Shown: positions 1 through 5,656 of the stretch, piece after piece
How positions within the stretch are numbered: position 1 is the stretch's first letter
Layout: the number at the start of each line of letters is the position of its first letter
Source: JBHPGW01 sp042569785
GTDB taxonomy: Bacteria; Planctomycetota; Phycisphaerae; Sedimentisphaerales; Anaerobacaceae
Reading direction: 5' to 3'
NCBI GenBank assembly: GCA_042569785.1
Contig: JBHPGW010000115.1
Location: forward strand, 1 to 5,692
Length of the DNA: 5,692 nucleotides
Program-made: the position numbers and the translations under genes
Notes under the pieces: generated by a model
What the model was told of the DNA's origin: nothing
The model's database searches: none
What the model saw: only the letters and a program-made list of their open reading frames with translations

Positions 1-1
1 A

Positions 2-433
2 ATCGAGTCCGCATCCGCGATAAAGAAAGAATTTAAAAATAAGATATCTTATCTCAAGGCCGAGGCTAACGAGGTAATTAACAGGATTCGCTTTGAGGCC
101 GGAGAGAGACAAGCCGGTCTAAGGCAAGTGATAACAAATCTTAAGGCTGAAGCTGAAAGAACCTCAAGTATCCACGACAGAGAGATAGCAGCTATTAAGG
201 CTGAGCTTGGATTGACAATGGTTAGACAGCGGGCACAAACTTACAAGGCAATATCTAAAGAGCAGATCAAGGTACAGGAATTTCCGCCAGGACCGATCAA
301 AGATAGCGACAAAAGCAAACAGCAAGTCGAAAGCACAATGTCTGAGAGAGAAAAGTTCGCAGAAAAACTCAGCGGCTATACGAATATCGAAGAATTCATG
401 GAAGCGGCTGCTATGACTTCCAACAGGCGGTAA
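2..433 (+). CDS. C-terminal part of a coiled-coil protein of unknown function (5' end outside window)
   Basis: The frame is open from the left edge to the TAA at 431-433, giving at least 143 codons. A GTG at 128 could be a start, but the same helical, charged composition continues upstream of it without a stop, so I treat the gene as 5'-truncated by the window. The first ~80 visible residues are rich in K, E, A, R and I with heptad-like spacing. They contain three related motifs: YLKAEA (from residue 17), NLKAEA (from 46) and AIKAEL (from 64), pointing to a long coiled coil with imperfect internal repeats. The tail is less regular (a PPGP turn near residue 98) and ends in a short helical segment. 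No signal peptide or membrane segment is visible. The last 23 bases overlap the 3' end of the leftward gene. I do not recognise a family; a structural or scaffold role is possible but unsupported. Confidence 0.7.
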   Translation: MESASAIKKEFKNKISYLKAEANEVINRIRFEAGERQAGLRQVITNLKAEAERTSSIHDREIAAIKAELGLTMVRQRAQTYKAISKEQIKVQEFPPGPIKDSDKSKQQVESTMSEREKFAEKLSGYTNIEEFMEAAAMTSNRR

Positions 434-950
434 GGGTTTGTGTCGCGGTGTATATGCCAGTTTGTTTGGGTTTCTTATTCTTTAGCGATGCTCTGACAGA
501 GAGCATAACCATAACATCACCATCCCCGGAAATGTGTACTACCGGCGATGCTTTTTTCAGGAATTTGTCATGCTGGGACCACGGCATTGTCTTTCCACCG
601 GTTTGATCCACACCAGAGCCATTGTACTGTAACTTGTATTCTGTCAGGAGCTTGTCGCCTGTACCCAATAAAAGCTCAGCGTTATTGTTGTTGTCTACTG
701 TAATCTCTACATCGCCGTTTGTGTGCAGTTGAAACTCCGCTTTGCCGAGGCCGTATTTTCTTTTCGGAGTGATCCGGCCCAGATCGATATCACTGAAATT
801 TGCCTCAGACCATTCCACAACGCCTGCGACGCTACATGATATTTTACATGTGGCTCTGGCAGGTGCAGGCTCAGCTAACGCCGAACCACCGCCGCAGCAT
901 AGAAGAAATATCGCTAAGACAACAATTACAAGATCACCATTCCCCACCAT
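411..950 (-). CDS. Exported beta-rich protein, subunit-like paralogue 1
   Basis: This is about 179 residues from the ATG at 950; an in-frame TTG at 965 would add five residues. I prefer ATG 950 because the TTG lies upstream of the expected transcript start of a near-consensus promoter, its codon abutting the -10 box. The N terminus has a hydrophobic stretch (residues 7-19), then CCGGGSALA, with likely signal peptidase I cleavage after ALA near residue 26. The n-region has no lysine or arginine and one aspartate, which is unusual. The mature protein starts with an alternating strand (TCKISCSVAGVVEW) and then carries FSDIDL, HTNGDVEI, TEYKLQYNGSG, TGG, DGDVMVMLSVRA and GIYTATQTLTACW. These match the two other small exported proteins in the window. 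The GxYxAxQTLTxxW ending recalls spore coat U/fimbrial-type beta sandwiches, but only as a loose resemblance. It is probably a surface-fibre or coat subunit. The gene is divergent from its paralogue at 1258 and has no visible Shine-Dalgarno. Confidence 0.85.
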   Translation of the reverse strand: MVGNGDLVIVVLAIFLLCCGGGSALAEPAPARATCKISCSVAGVVEWSEANFSDIDLGRITPKRKYGLGKAEFQLHTNGDVEITVDNNNNAELLLGTGDKLLTEYKLQYNGSGVDQTGGKTMPWSQHDKFLKKASPVVHISGDGDVMVMLSVRASLKNKKPKQTGIYTATQTLTACWKS

Positions 951-956
951 AATAAT

Positions 957-985
957 ATTATACAAAACAGTGTTGTGAATGCCAA
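957..985 (-). promoter_or_regulatory. Near-consensus sigma70 promoter for the leftward exported-protein gene
   Basis: On the minus strand, TTGGCA (980-985; five of six bases match TTGACA) is followed by a 17-bp spacer and a perfect TATAAT (957-962). The seventh base after the -10 box, the usual +1 position, is base 950, the A of the ATG. The transcript may therefore be leaderless or nearly so. An inverted-repeat arm (987-994) lies directly upstream of the -35 box. Confidence 0.72.
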
Positions 986-986
986 G

Positions 987-1027
987 AGTATCACTTTTGC
1001 CGATCGGTTATGGGACGTGGTGATACT
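987..1027. repeat. Inverted repeat AGTATCAC/GTGATACT around an 8-bp palindrome
   Basis: AGTATCAC (987-994) and GTGATACT (1020-1027) are perfect 8-bp inverted arms with a 25-base interval. The interval holds the palindrome CCGATCGG (1000-1007). The left arm begins one base upstream of the leftward promoter's -35 box, so it could be an operator for that promoter or a long-loop stem in a rightward leader. No T-tract follows on either strand, so it is not a terminator. Confidence 0.5.
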
Positions 1028-1029
1028 GC

Positions 1030-1059
1030 CGGCTAAAATAATCTAACCTATTTTAGCCG
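1030..1059. repeat. Perfect 11-bp inverted repeat with 8-base loop in the divergent intergenic region
   Basis: CGGCTAAAATA (1030-1040) and TATTTTAGCCG (1049-1059) are perfect inverted arms separated by ATCTAACC. Neither strand has a T-tract after the stem, so an intrinsic terminator is unlikely. It follows the previous inverted repeat by two bases. It could be a regulator-binding site between the two divergent subunit genes, or a stem-loop in the 5' leader of the rightward transcript. Confidence 0.6.
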
Positions 1060-1105
1060 ATTTCGAGAGGAGAGAAGAAAAGAATCAATGGCAAATTGGC
1101 AGTAG

Positions 1106-1146
1106 AAAGCCAAAATACCGTCTTGAGAAAGGTTTTTGATGGCTTT
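1106..1146 (+). other. Possible RNA stem-loop in the leader region upstream of the rightward subunit gene
   Basis: AAAGCCA (1106-1112) pairs with TGGCTTT (1140-1146). The stem can continue with AAA/TTT (1113-1115 with 1135-1137) and ACC/GGT (1117-1119 with 1131-1133), leaving one mismatch and a two-base bulge. It has an 11-base loop. No known riboswitch family is recognised. A second reading is that the right half is DNA-level promoter sequence (see 1136-1165), in which case this would not be transcribed as drawn. Confidence 0.35.
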
Positions 1147-1165
1147 GGGGGTTGATCGCTAAAAT
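1136..1165 (+). promoter_or_regulatory. Weak candidate promoter for the rightward cluster
   Basis: TTGATG (1136-1141) is followed by 18 bp and TAAAAT (1160-1165), matching four and five of six sigma70 consensus bases. It would give a leader of roughly 85 nt before the ATG at 1258. It is the best candidate I see in this gap, but it is much weaker than the opposing promoter. The rest of 1166-1257 holds only a short GATAGC triplication (1214-1234) and the ribosome-binding site. Confidence 0.35.
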
Positions 1166-1257
1166 CCTGGAAATTTTAAGCGTTTACTGGCAAAGCTGTG
1201 GGGTAAAAACACCGATAGCGTTGATAGCGATAGCAATACAGAAAAGGAATATATGTT

Positions 1258-1833
1258 ATGAAGACATTAACCAAATATTCATTATCGTTGTGTGTGGTTT
1301 GCATTGCAGTGATAGTTGGTCTATCTGTAAAGCCGGCATTTGCCGCAGAACCCGATTCTGATGGCACATGCAGCATATCGGTAACTGTCAGTCCGGTGAT
1401 GGAGTGGGCAGGCAACTTTACGGCCATCAGTCTGACCGCTATTAACGCCTATTCTGATACCCCTGAGGATAATGAAGCTCAAACGATCTACACCAACTGC
1501 AATTTTAACCTTGACGCGGACCAGACCGCAGCAGCTCAACTGGAGGTGGCTGCTACCTCCGATACCCTTATTACCAACTACAAGTTGACAGAGGACGGGG
1601 ATGGAGTTGCCACCACAGGCGCTACTGATGCCGATTGCACCACCAGCGGCACAGGGGGCTATTTGCTTTACAGTGCTTTCCTGGACACTGTACTGCCAAT
1701 AACGCATGTTGATAATGATGGAGCGGTTGTTATCACATTATACGTTCAGGCGACTAACCCTTCCGGCGAGATGGCTGACCAGGGGTCCTACACTGCTATT
1801 CAGACACTTACAGCTGTTTGGACAAGTGATTAA
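1258..1833 (+). CDS. Exported beta-rich protein, subunit-like paralogue 2
   Basis: This 191-residue protein starts at an ATG preceded by AAGGA (1244-1248) at a 9-base distance. It has a classical Sec signal peptide: K2 and K6, hydrophobic residues 8-24, and KPAFAA with cleavage after residue 29 or 30. The mature protein is acidic, rich in Thr, Asp and Ala, and strongly beta-prone. It opens with TCSISVTVSPVMEW (37-50), an alternating hydrophobic strand, followed by the family core: FTAISL, YTN, a TNYKLTEDGDG block, a YSAFL block, HVDNDGAVVITLYVQA and GSYTAIQTLTAVW close to the C terminus. Mature cysteines at C38, in the YTNCNF segment and in ADCTTSG could form a disulfide. It is the first gene of the rightward cluster, 85 bp before the Ig-like chaperone candidate, and no terminator lies in that gap. 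By position it is the probable major subunit of whatever the secretin assembles or exports. The function is inferred from fold-like features and context only. Confidence 0.88.
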   Translation: MKTLTKYSLSLCVVCIAVIVGLSVKPAFAAEPDSDGTCSISVTVSPVMEWAGNFTAISLTAINAYSDTPEDNEAQTIYTNCNFNLDADQTAAAQLEVAATSDTLITNYKLTEDGDGVATTGATDADCTTSGTGGYLLYSAFLDTVLPITHVDNDGAVVITLYVQATNPSGEMADQGSYTAIQTLTAVWTSD

Positions 1834-1905
1834 TTAACTCAATACTTAACCTTATTAGGAGCTAAGAACATATCCTTATGCAATAACTAAATCTATTTAT
1901 CTGAT

Positions 1906-1911
1906 AAGAGG
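1906..1911 (+). promoter_or_regulatory. Shine-Dalgarno site fixing the start of the Ig-like protein gene
   Basis: AAGAGG lies 7 bases before the ATG at 1919. This matters because the terminator-like hairpin lies downstream of that ATG. The next in-frame ATG (2009) would remove the signal peptide and lacks a comparable site, so the hairpin really is inside the coding region. Confidence 0.7.
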
Positions 1912-1918
1912 TAAAAAA

Positions 1919-3238
1919 ATGAAAAGGAATTCACGTACTCATAGCTTTGGAGGAGCAGGGTTGACGGCCCTGCTCCTTTTTGTTTTACAGCAGTTAGCTT
2001 TTGGCGGTATGGCAGTAAGTCCGCTGCAGCAGAGGGTTGAAGTCAAACCCGGCAAAACAACAACGTTCTCATTGACAGTAAGCAACACTAACCGAGGTCC
2101 CGAGACTGTCGCCTGCACAGTCAACGTAGATCTGCTTGATTTCAATGTCTCAGATAAGGGAAAAATTTTCTTTGGCACCGAATATAAACACCCTCGATCC
2201 GCTGTGGATTGGATCAGCTTTGAGGATGAGAAATTTGTTCTTGAGCCAGGTGATTCCAGGGAGATAAAACTCAAGGTATCCCCCCCTCTAAACGCCGATG
2301 GCGATTACTGGGCGGCAGCCATGATAGGGTTGGGTAATTCCGAGAAGCCCGAAAATGGAGTTCAGGTTAAGGTGCGGACGGCATCTGGCATCTTTATACA
2401 CGTAGCGCGAAGAAATTACATCGAACGCGGGAGTGTTATTGATTCGAATATAATTCTTCCTGAATTTGAGATCTCTGAGAATCTTATAGAAGGCGATACA
2501 TCAGAACTGGCTTTGGATGAGGGTAGAAAAAACCAGATGTTAATAGTCAACGCTGAATTGAAAAATGACGGGTTGATAGGCTTTCTGGCCAGGGGAAAAG
2601 CCTACCTTTATTCCGATGGCTGGAGAAGGATAGCTACAATCCCACTATATTCAAGCAGAAGACGTGTTTTGCCCGGTGACAGGCGCTGGTTTTCAGGCGT
2701 AATGACCCAGCCATTGCCGGCCGGTCAATACAAACTGCGAACGTTTTTTGCCGCCGATTCGAAGTATGGCCGTAAAATGACCAGGGATATGGAGTTCTCT
2801 GTAAGTGAGGACAAGGCACGTAACTGGGCAGAAAATTTTGTAAACGATGACAGCACGCAAACTCTGGAGATCAAGCCTCAACAAATCGAGCTGGAACTAA
2901 ACCCCGGACGTCTGACCGCTGCGAGATTTCTCGTTGCGAATAAGAGCCTGGGAACTGTAGTAACAAGTTACCAGGTCCAGGGGGAACAGGGACATAAGGA
3001 TTGGCTGGAACTGAAAACAACCGACTTTGCGTTTGCTCCGAATATGCAGCGATCCATGACCTGCATAGTCAAGGTACCTGCTGACGCTAAGCCTGGTAAG
3101 TACAACTGGGTGATCGGTGTCGATGCCGAACGTTCGGGGTTAACAGTTCAAGGCAAAGATAATGTTGAACAGCTTGAGATCCCGGTTTGTGTTGTAATAG
3201 GCGAGAATAATCCGATCTTACTAAGTAAGCAGAAATGA
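1919..3238 (+). CDS. Exported multi-domain Ig-like protein, candidate periplasmic chaperone
   Basis: This is 439 residues with a signal peptide: K2, R3 and R6, a hydrophobic core L15-L26, and cleavage near residues 29-32. The first domain begins MAVSPLQQRVEVKPGKTTTF, then has VSNTNRG, W-I-S-F and FVLEPGDSREIKLKVSPP, ending with a DGDYWAAAMI strand. The order 'SP...basic...PG...N...F.LEPG....I.L.V.PP....YW' resembles the N-terminal Ig domain of PapD/Csu-type pilus chaperones and DUF916-like surface proteins. A middle beta domain (about 195-300) and a final Ig-like domain (about 312-435, from LEIKPQQIELELNPG) follow. At 439 residues it is roughly twice the length of a classical two-domain chaperone, so it may instead be a periplasmic scaffold. 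Its stop overlaps the secretin start by 4 nt (ATGA), implying translational coupling. A terminator-like hairpin lies within codons 11-22. The export and Ig-like fold are well supported; the chaperone role is inferred. Confidence 0.85.
   Translation: MKRNSRTHSFGGAGLTALLLFVLQQLAFGGMAVSPLQQRVEVKPGKTTTFSLTVSNTNRGPETVACTVNVDLLDFNVSDKGKIFFGTEYKHPRSAVDWISFEDEKFVLEPGDSREIKLKVSPPLNADGDYWAAAMIGLGNSEKPENGVQVKVRTASGIFIHVARRNYIERGSVIDSNIILPEFEISENLIEGDTSELALDEGRKNQMLIVNAELKNDGLIGFLARGKAYLYSDGWRRIATIPLYSSRRRVLPGDRRWFSGVMTQPLPAGQYKLRTFFAADSKYGRKMTRDMEFSVSEDKARNWAENFVNDDSTQTLEIKPQQIELELNPGRLTAARFLVANKSLGTVVTSYQVQGEQGHKDWLELKTTDFAFAPNMQRSMTCIVKVPADAKPGKYNWVIGVDAERSGLTVQGKDNVEQLEIPVCVVIGENNPILLSKQK
1951..1986 (+). 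terminator. Intrinsic-terminator-like hairpin inside the signal-peptide codons
   Basis: AGGAGCAGGG (1951-1960) and CCCTGCTCCT (1968-1977) form a perfect 10-bp stem, seven pairs G-C, with the loop TTGACGG. Nine of the ten bases 1977-1986 are T. Nothing similar follows the stem on the minus strand, so it is directional for rightward transcription. It sits 32 bases into the Ig-like protein gene, 118 bases after the stop of the upstream subunit gene, which has no other terminator. Part of the T-tract is expected from Leu/Phe/Val codons, but the perfect stem is not. Confidence 0.68.
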
Positions 3239-4815
3239 TTATGGTATCGTTAACGAGAAAGGACAATCGATGTAAAACCGCGTCAGTGATAGTATTGGCA
3301 TCGCTGCTGGGGGTATTCGTCTATCCCGCGGTTGCCCAGAACCCTTACGTTAGTTATGACTATGACGACAAACCGATTATGGTGAACAACGTGTGGATCG
3401 ATGTGCCTCTTACTCAGATACTGCGTGACATATCAATAGAAACAAGTGTTATTATAGCAACGTGTCCGCATGTTACCGACACGCTGGTTTCACTTGATGC
3501 GGGCACAGGCAAAGAATTGGATAAATGTCTTAATGACTTAATAGCTGGGCAGGGATTTTTCATTAACAAAAGAAGCAAAAAGTTCTACCTTATTAGTTGC
3601 GGCGATCCGACATGTCCCAGTGCCATGGAGACAACAACCTCCAGGCCGTTGTATCTGAAATATATAACATCAAAACACCTTATATCCTCAGTGCCGAGAT
3701 CTATGCAGAAATATATAACGAGCGGAGAACGAGGTAACGAAGTTTTTATATATGCGGTGCCGGAGATTTCAGAGCATATTACCGAGATCGTCAGCAAGTT
3801 GGATGTCCCAAGACAGCAGGTGGTTCTGGAAGTGCTTGTTGTGGATCTTTGGGAGGACAGCAGTGACGAATTGGGCCTGGATTGGTCGTATTCAGGGCCT
3901 CATACCTCACTTAGCATGGCCGAGGGCACGGCAGGGTTTGCAGGTTTGGGCAGTTACGCGAGCATAGCAGCGAGTAATTTAACCGAATTGAGTTTGTCTC
4001 TTCGCGCATTGGTCGCCGAAAAGCGGGCCAGTATAAGATCTCGTCCCCGAGTAGCCACCCTTAACGGCGAAAAAGCTATGATAGACATATCGTTAGATGA
4101 GTATTTCACGATAGCTACGGATCTTTACGGCACGTCTTTGCGTACCGAGCTTGAGGTGATCAAGTCCGGTGTGATGCTGGAAATAACACCACATATTGGT
4201 GATGATGGTAATATTACGGTCGATGTTCTTACCGAAGTGAGCGATGTTGCGTCAAGGCGGAATTCGTCGAGTAATAATACTGCTTCTGACGGTGATCTGC
4301 CAGTGATAAGACGTCGCAAAGTTGAGACACATGTCAGGGTAAAGGAAGGTGACGCAATCGTTATTGGCGGGCTTGTTGAGACCCAGAAAACCACCGATCA
4401 CAGAAAAGTTCCTCTGTTAGGTTCGCTGCCGCTAATAGGCGGTCTTTTCAAAAGTAAAAGCGACAGTACGGTAAAAAAGGAAGTAATGATCTTTATTACT
4501 CCAAGGCTGATGAGTGAAGGAGAAATTGTCATTTCCGATCGCCATGAGTTGATCGATGAGAATCAGGAAATTGAGGAGCTGCGTGATGTCGCAACTTTGT
4601 TCGATGTGCGGCATAAGCATAAACAGAACGTAAAAGCCAGAGAAGAAGAAGCTCAGTTTCTAAACGAGGCTGTTGATCTGCTTGAAGGAGACGAGCGGTC
4701 AGATAAACTGTCGCATCAAAGCAGTAGTGCAGGTCGGGTTTCCTCTAAGCTGGCCGATCAGGAACGCCGAGTACTTCAGGAAGCGATCGCCCTACTGGAT
4801 GAGAAAAAACCATAA
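3235..4815 (+). CDS. Outer-membrane secretin (type II/III/IV pilus GspD/PilQ superfamily)
   Basis: This 526-residue secretin forms a multimeric gated outer-membrane channel in known relatives. The signal peptide (basic residues 8-14, hydrophobic 16-29) is cleaved after AVA at residue 34. An STN/N0-like domain (about 47-125) contains VWIDVPLTQILRDIS and has four cysteines (C77, C98, C122, C127). One N1-type ring domain follows (about 135-208: PLYLKYITSKHLI, then ITEIVSKLDVPRQQVVLEV). The secretin barrel (about 209-430) includes SRPRVATLNGEKA, KSGVMLEITPHIGDDGNITV, GDAIVIGGLVE (372-382) and the signature VPLLGSLPLIGGLF (392-405). It is short because N2/N3 repeats are absent. The charged helical tail (about 435-526) carries a duplicated L-x-EA-[VI]-x-LL motif. 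The start overlaps the previous gene's stop (ATGA); ATG 3241 is an alternative. No ATPase or inner-membrane platform gene is visible in the window. Confidence 0.95.
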   Translation: MIMVSLTRKDNRCKTASVIVLASLLGVFVYPAVAQNPYVSYDYDDKPIMVNNVWIDVPLTQILRDISIETSVIIATCPHVTDTLVSLDAGTGKELDKCLNDLIAGQGFFINKRSKKFYLISCGDPTCPSAMETTTSRPLYLKYITSKHLISSVPRSMQKYITSGERGNEVFIYAVPEISEHITEIVSKLDVPRQQVVLEVLVVDLWEDSSDELGLDWSYSGPHTSLSMAEGTAGFAGLGSYASIAASNLTELSLSLRALVAEKRASIRSRPRVATLNGEKAMIDISLDEYFTIATDLYGTSLRTELEVIKSGVMLEITPHIGDDGNITVDVLTEVSDVASRRNSSSNNTASDGDLPVIRRRKVETHVRVKEGDAIVIGGLVETQKTTDHRKVPLLGSLPLIGGLFKSKSDSTVKKEVMIFITPRLMSEGEIVISDRHELIDENQEIEELRDVATLFDVRHKHKQNVKAREEEAQFLNEAVDLLEGDERSDKLSHQSSSAGRVSSKLADQERRVLQEAIALLDEKKP

Positions 4816-4844
4816 CTGTAAATTTTTATGGGAATTATTATCAA

Positions 4845-5336
4845 GTGAAATTTGTTATAAGATATTTTGTTGTCTCGATAGTTATCCTGCTTTTGCCGGG
4901 CGTTTGGGTGTGTGATGCTGATTATATGTATTGGGATACGGATTTTGACGAGATCGCATTGCTTAGTATCGACAGCCAAAGTCAGGTACGTGAGGGCAGT
5001 GCTACTGTCACTTTGTATACAAATGGAGACGCACATATTTCGGCTGACAATACCGCAAGTGGGCCTGCGGAATTGTCTTGCGCGACCGATATCCTTAAAA
5101 CTGAATACAAGCTCTCGTTCGACGGTGATGGGGCCAGTGCTACCGGCGGGGCCAATACATCGTATGAAACTTACGACTCTTTCCTGTCAACGGAATCCTC
5201 TATTACGTATGTAGCCGATGACAATGATGTAGAGGTGACCCTTTATGTCCGAGCCAGCAACAATACTGATGATATGGCGGATTCGGGCGCATATAGCGCA
5301 GAACAAACACTTACTGTTTCCTGGGATGGACCATGA
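4845..5336 (+). CDS. Exported beta-rich protein, subunit-like paralogue 3 (short N terminus)
   Basis: This is 163 residues from a GTG start 29 bp after the secretin stop, with a weak GGGA (4830-4833) 11 bases upstream. GTG is chosen because later in-frame starts would destroy the signal peptide (K2 and R6, hydrophobic 7-22, cleavage probably after residue 25, CDA). The mature protein starts almost directly at YMYW and continues with the family core: FDEIALLSI, LYTNGDAHISADN, TEYKLSFDGDG, TGG, YDSFL, VEVTLYVRASN, MADSGAY and EQTLTVSW. About 15 residues that precede the conserved Trp in the other two paralogues are missing. If those residues form a donor-type strand, this protein would be a terminal, tip or capping subunit; that is inference. 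A six-codon frame starting at ATG 4828 ends with a TGA overlapping the GTG. The gene's own stop overlaps the next start by 4 nt. Confidence 0.85.
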   Translation: MKFVIRYFVVSIVILLLPGVWVCDADYMYWDTDFDEIALLSIDSQSQVREGSATVTLYTNGDAHISADNTASGPAELSCATDILKTEYKLSFDGDGASATGGANTSYETYDSFLSTESSITYVADDNDVEVTLYVRASNNTDDMADSGAYSAEQTLTVSWDGP

Positions 5337-5617
5337 TAAAAGTAGATAACGACAAAACTGTTTTAGGCAAGAACGAACAGGACCGAAGCCTTGAAAAGCC
5401 GACGCTCTATAAAAAGATCCGTGATGCTACTGCTGAATACAGGAAAATTTCTGCCAGGGCCAGGAAAGAACCGGAACTAAAACAAATCGTCCAGGGCAAT
5501 GAGATACTTGTTTCAGTTTTGACTCAACAAGCTAAATACAAACGCATCTGGCAAATTGTCGCTGCATCTTTGATAATATCTTTTATCGCGACTGTGTTTA
5601 TCACTTCCAGGCTGTAG
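5333..5617 (+). CDS. Small tail-anchored membrane protein of unknown function
   Basis: This is 94 residues from an ATG overlapping the preceding stop as ATGA, with GGGATGGA just upstream serving as ribosome-binding site inside the previous gene. Residues 1-70 are hydrophilic and highly charged, with a helical stretch from about 24 to 70 (LYKKIRDATAEYRKISARAR and onward). A single membrane segment spans about I72-I90, is preceded by KYKR and leaves only SRL after it. The positive-inside rule predicts a cytoplasmic N-terminal part and an inner-membrane C-terminal anchor. No signal peptide is present. Tight coupling to the third exported protein places it in the same unit, where it might be an inner-membrane accessory of the export system. 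I recognise no family. Confidence 0.75.
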   Translation: MIKVDNDKTVLGKNEQDRSLEKPTLYKKIRDATAEYRKISARARKEPELKQIVQGNEILVSVLTQQAKYKRIWQIVAASLIISFIATVFITSRL

Positions 5618-5656
5618 TACTAATAAGCGCACATCTTCAGCAAAAATGAGACAGAT

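Noticed and set aside
987..1150. Cyclic-di-GMP riboswitch between the divergent genes
   Set aside because: I looked for the conserved GEMM core and tetraloop-receptor sequences and did not find them in order on either strand.
1542..1560. GGAGGT/ACCTCC 6-bp inverted repeat inside the second subunit gene
   Set aside because: Short, within a well-supported coding region, and not followed by a T-tract; expected by chance.
1321..1707. Long opposite-strand open frame within the second subunit gene
   Set aside because: It is antisense to a gene with a signal peptide, good ribosome-binding site and family motifs; the opposite frame has no coherent protein features.
3235..4815. Filamentous-phage pIV secretin in an integrated prophage
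   Set aside because: The short N-domain set is reminiscent of pIV, but no phage coat, pI-type ATPase, replication or integrase gene is visible, and the neighbours are exported paralogues.
4828..4848. Six-codon frame (MGIIIK) whose TGA overlaps the GTG start of the third exported protein
   Set aside because: No ribosome-binding site ahead of its ATG; too short to support as a gene, though coupling cannot be excluded.
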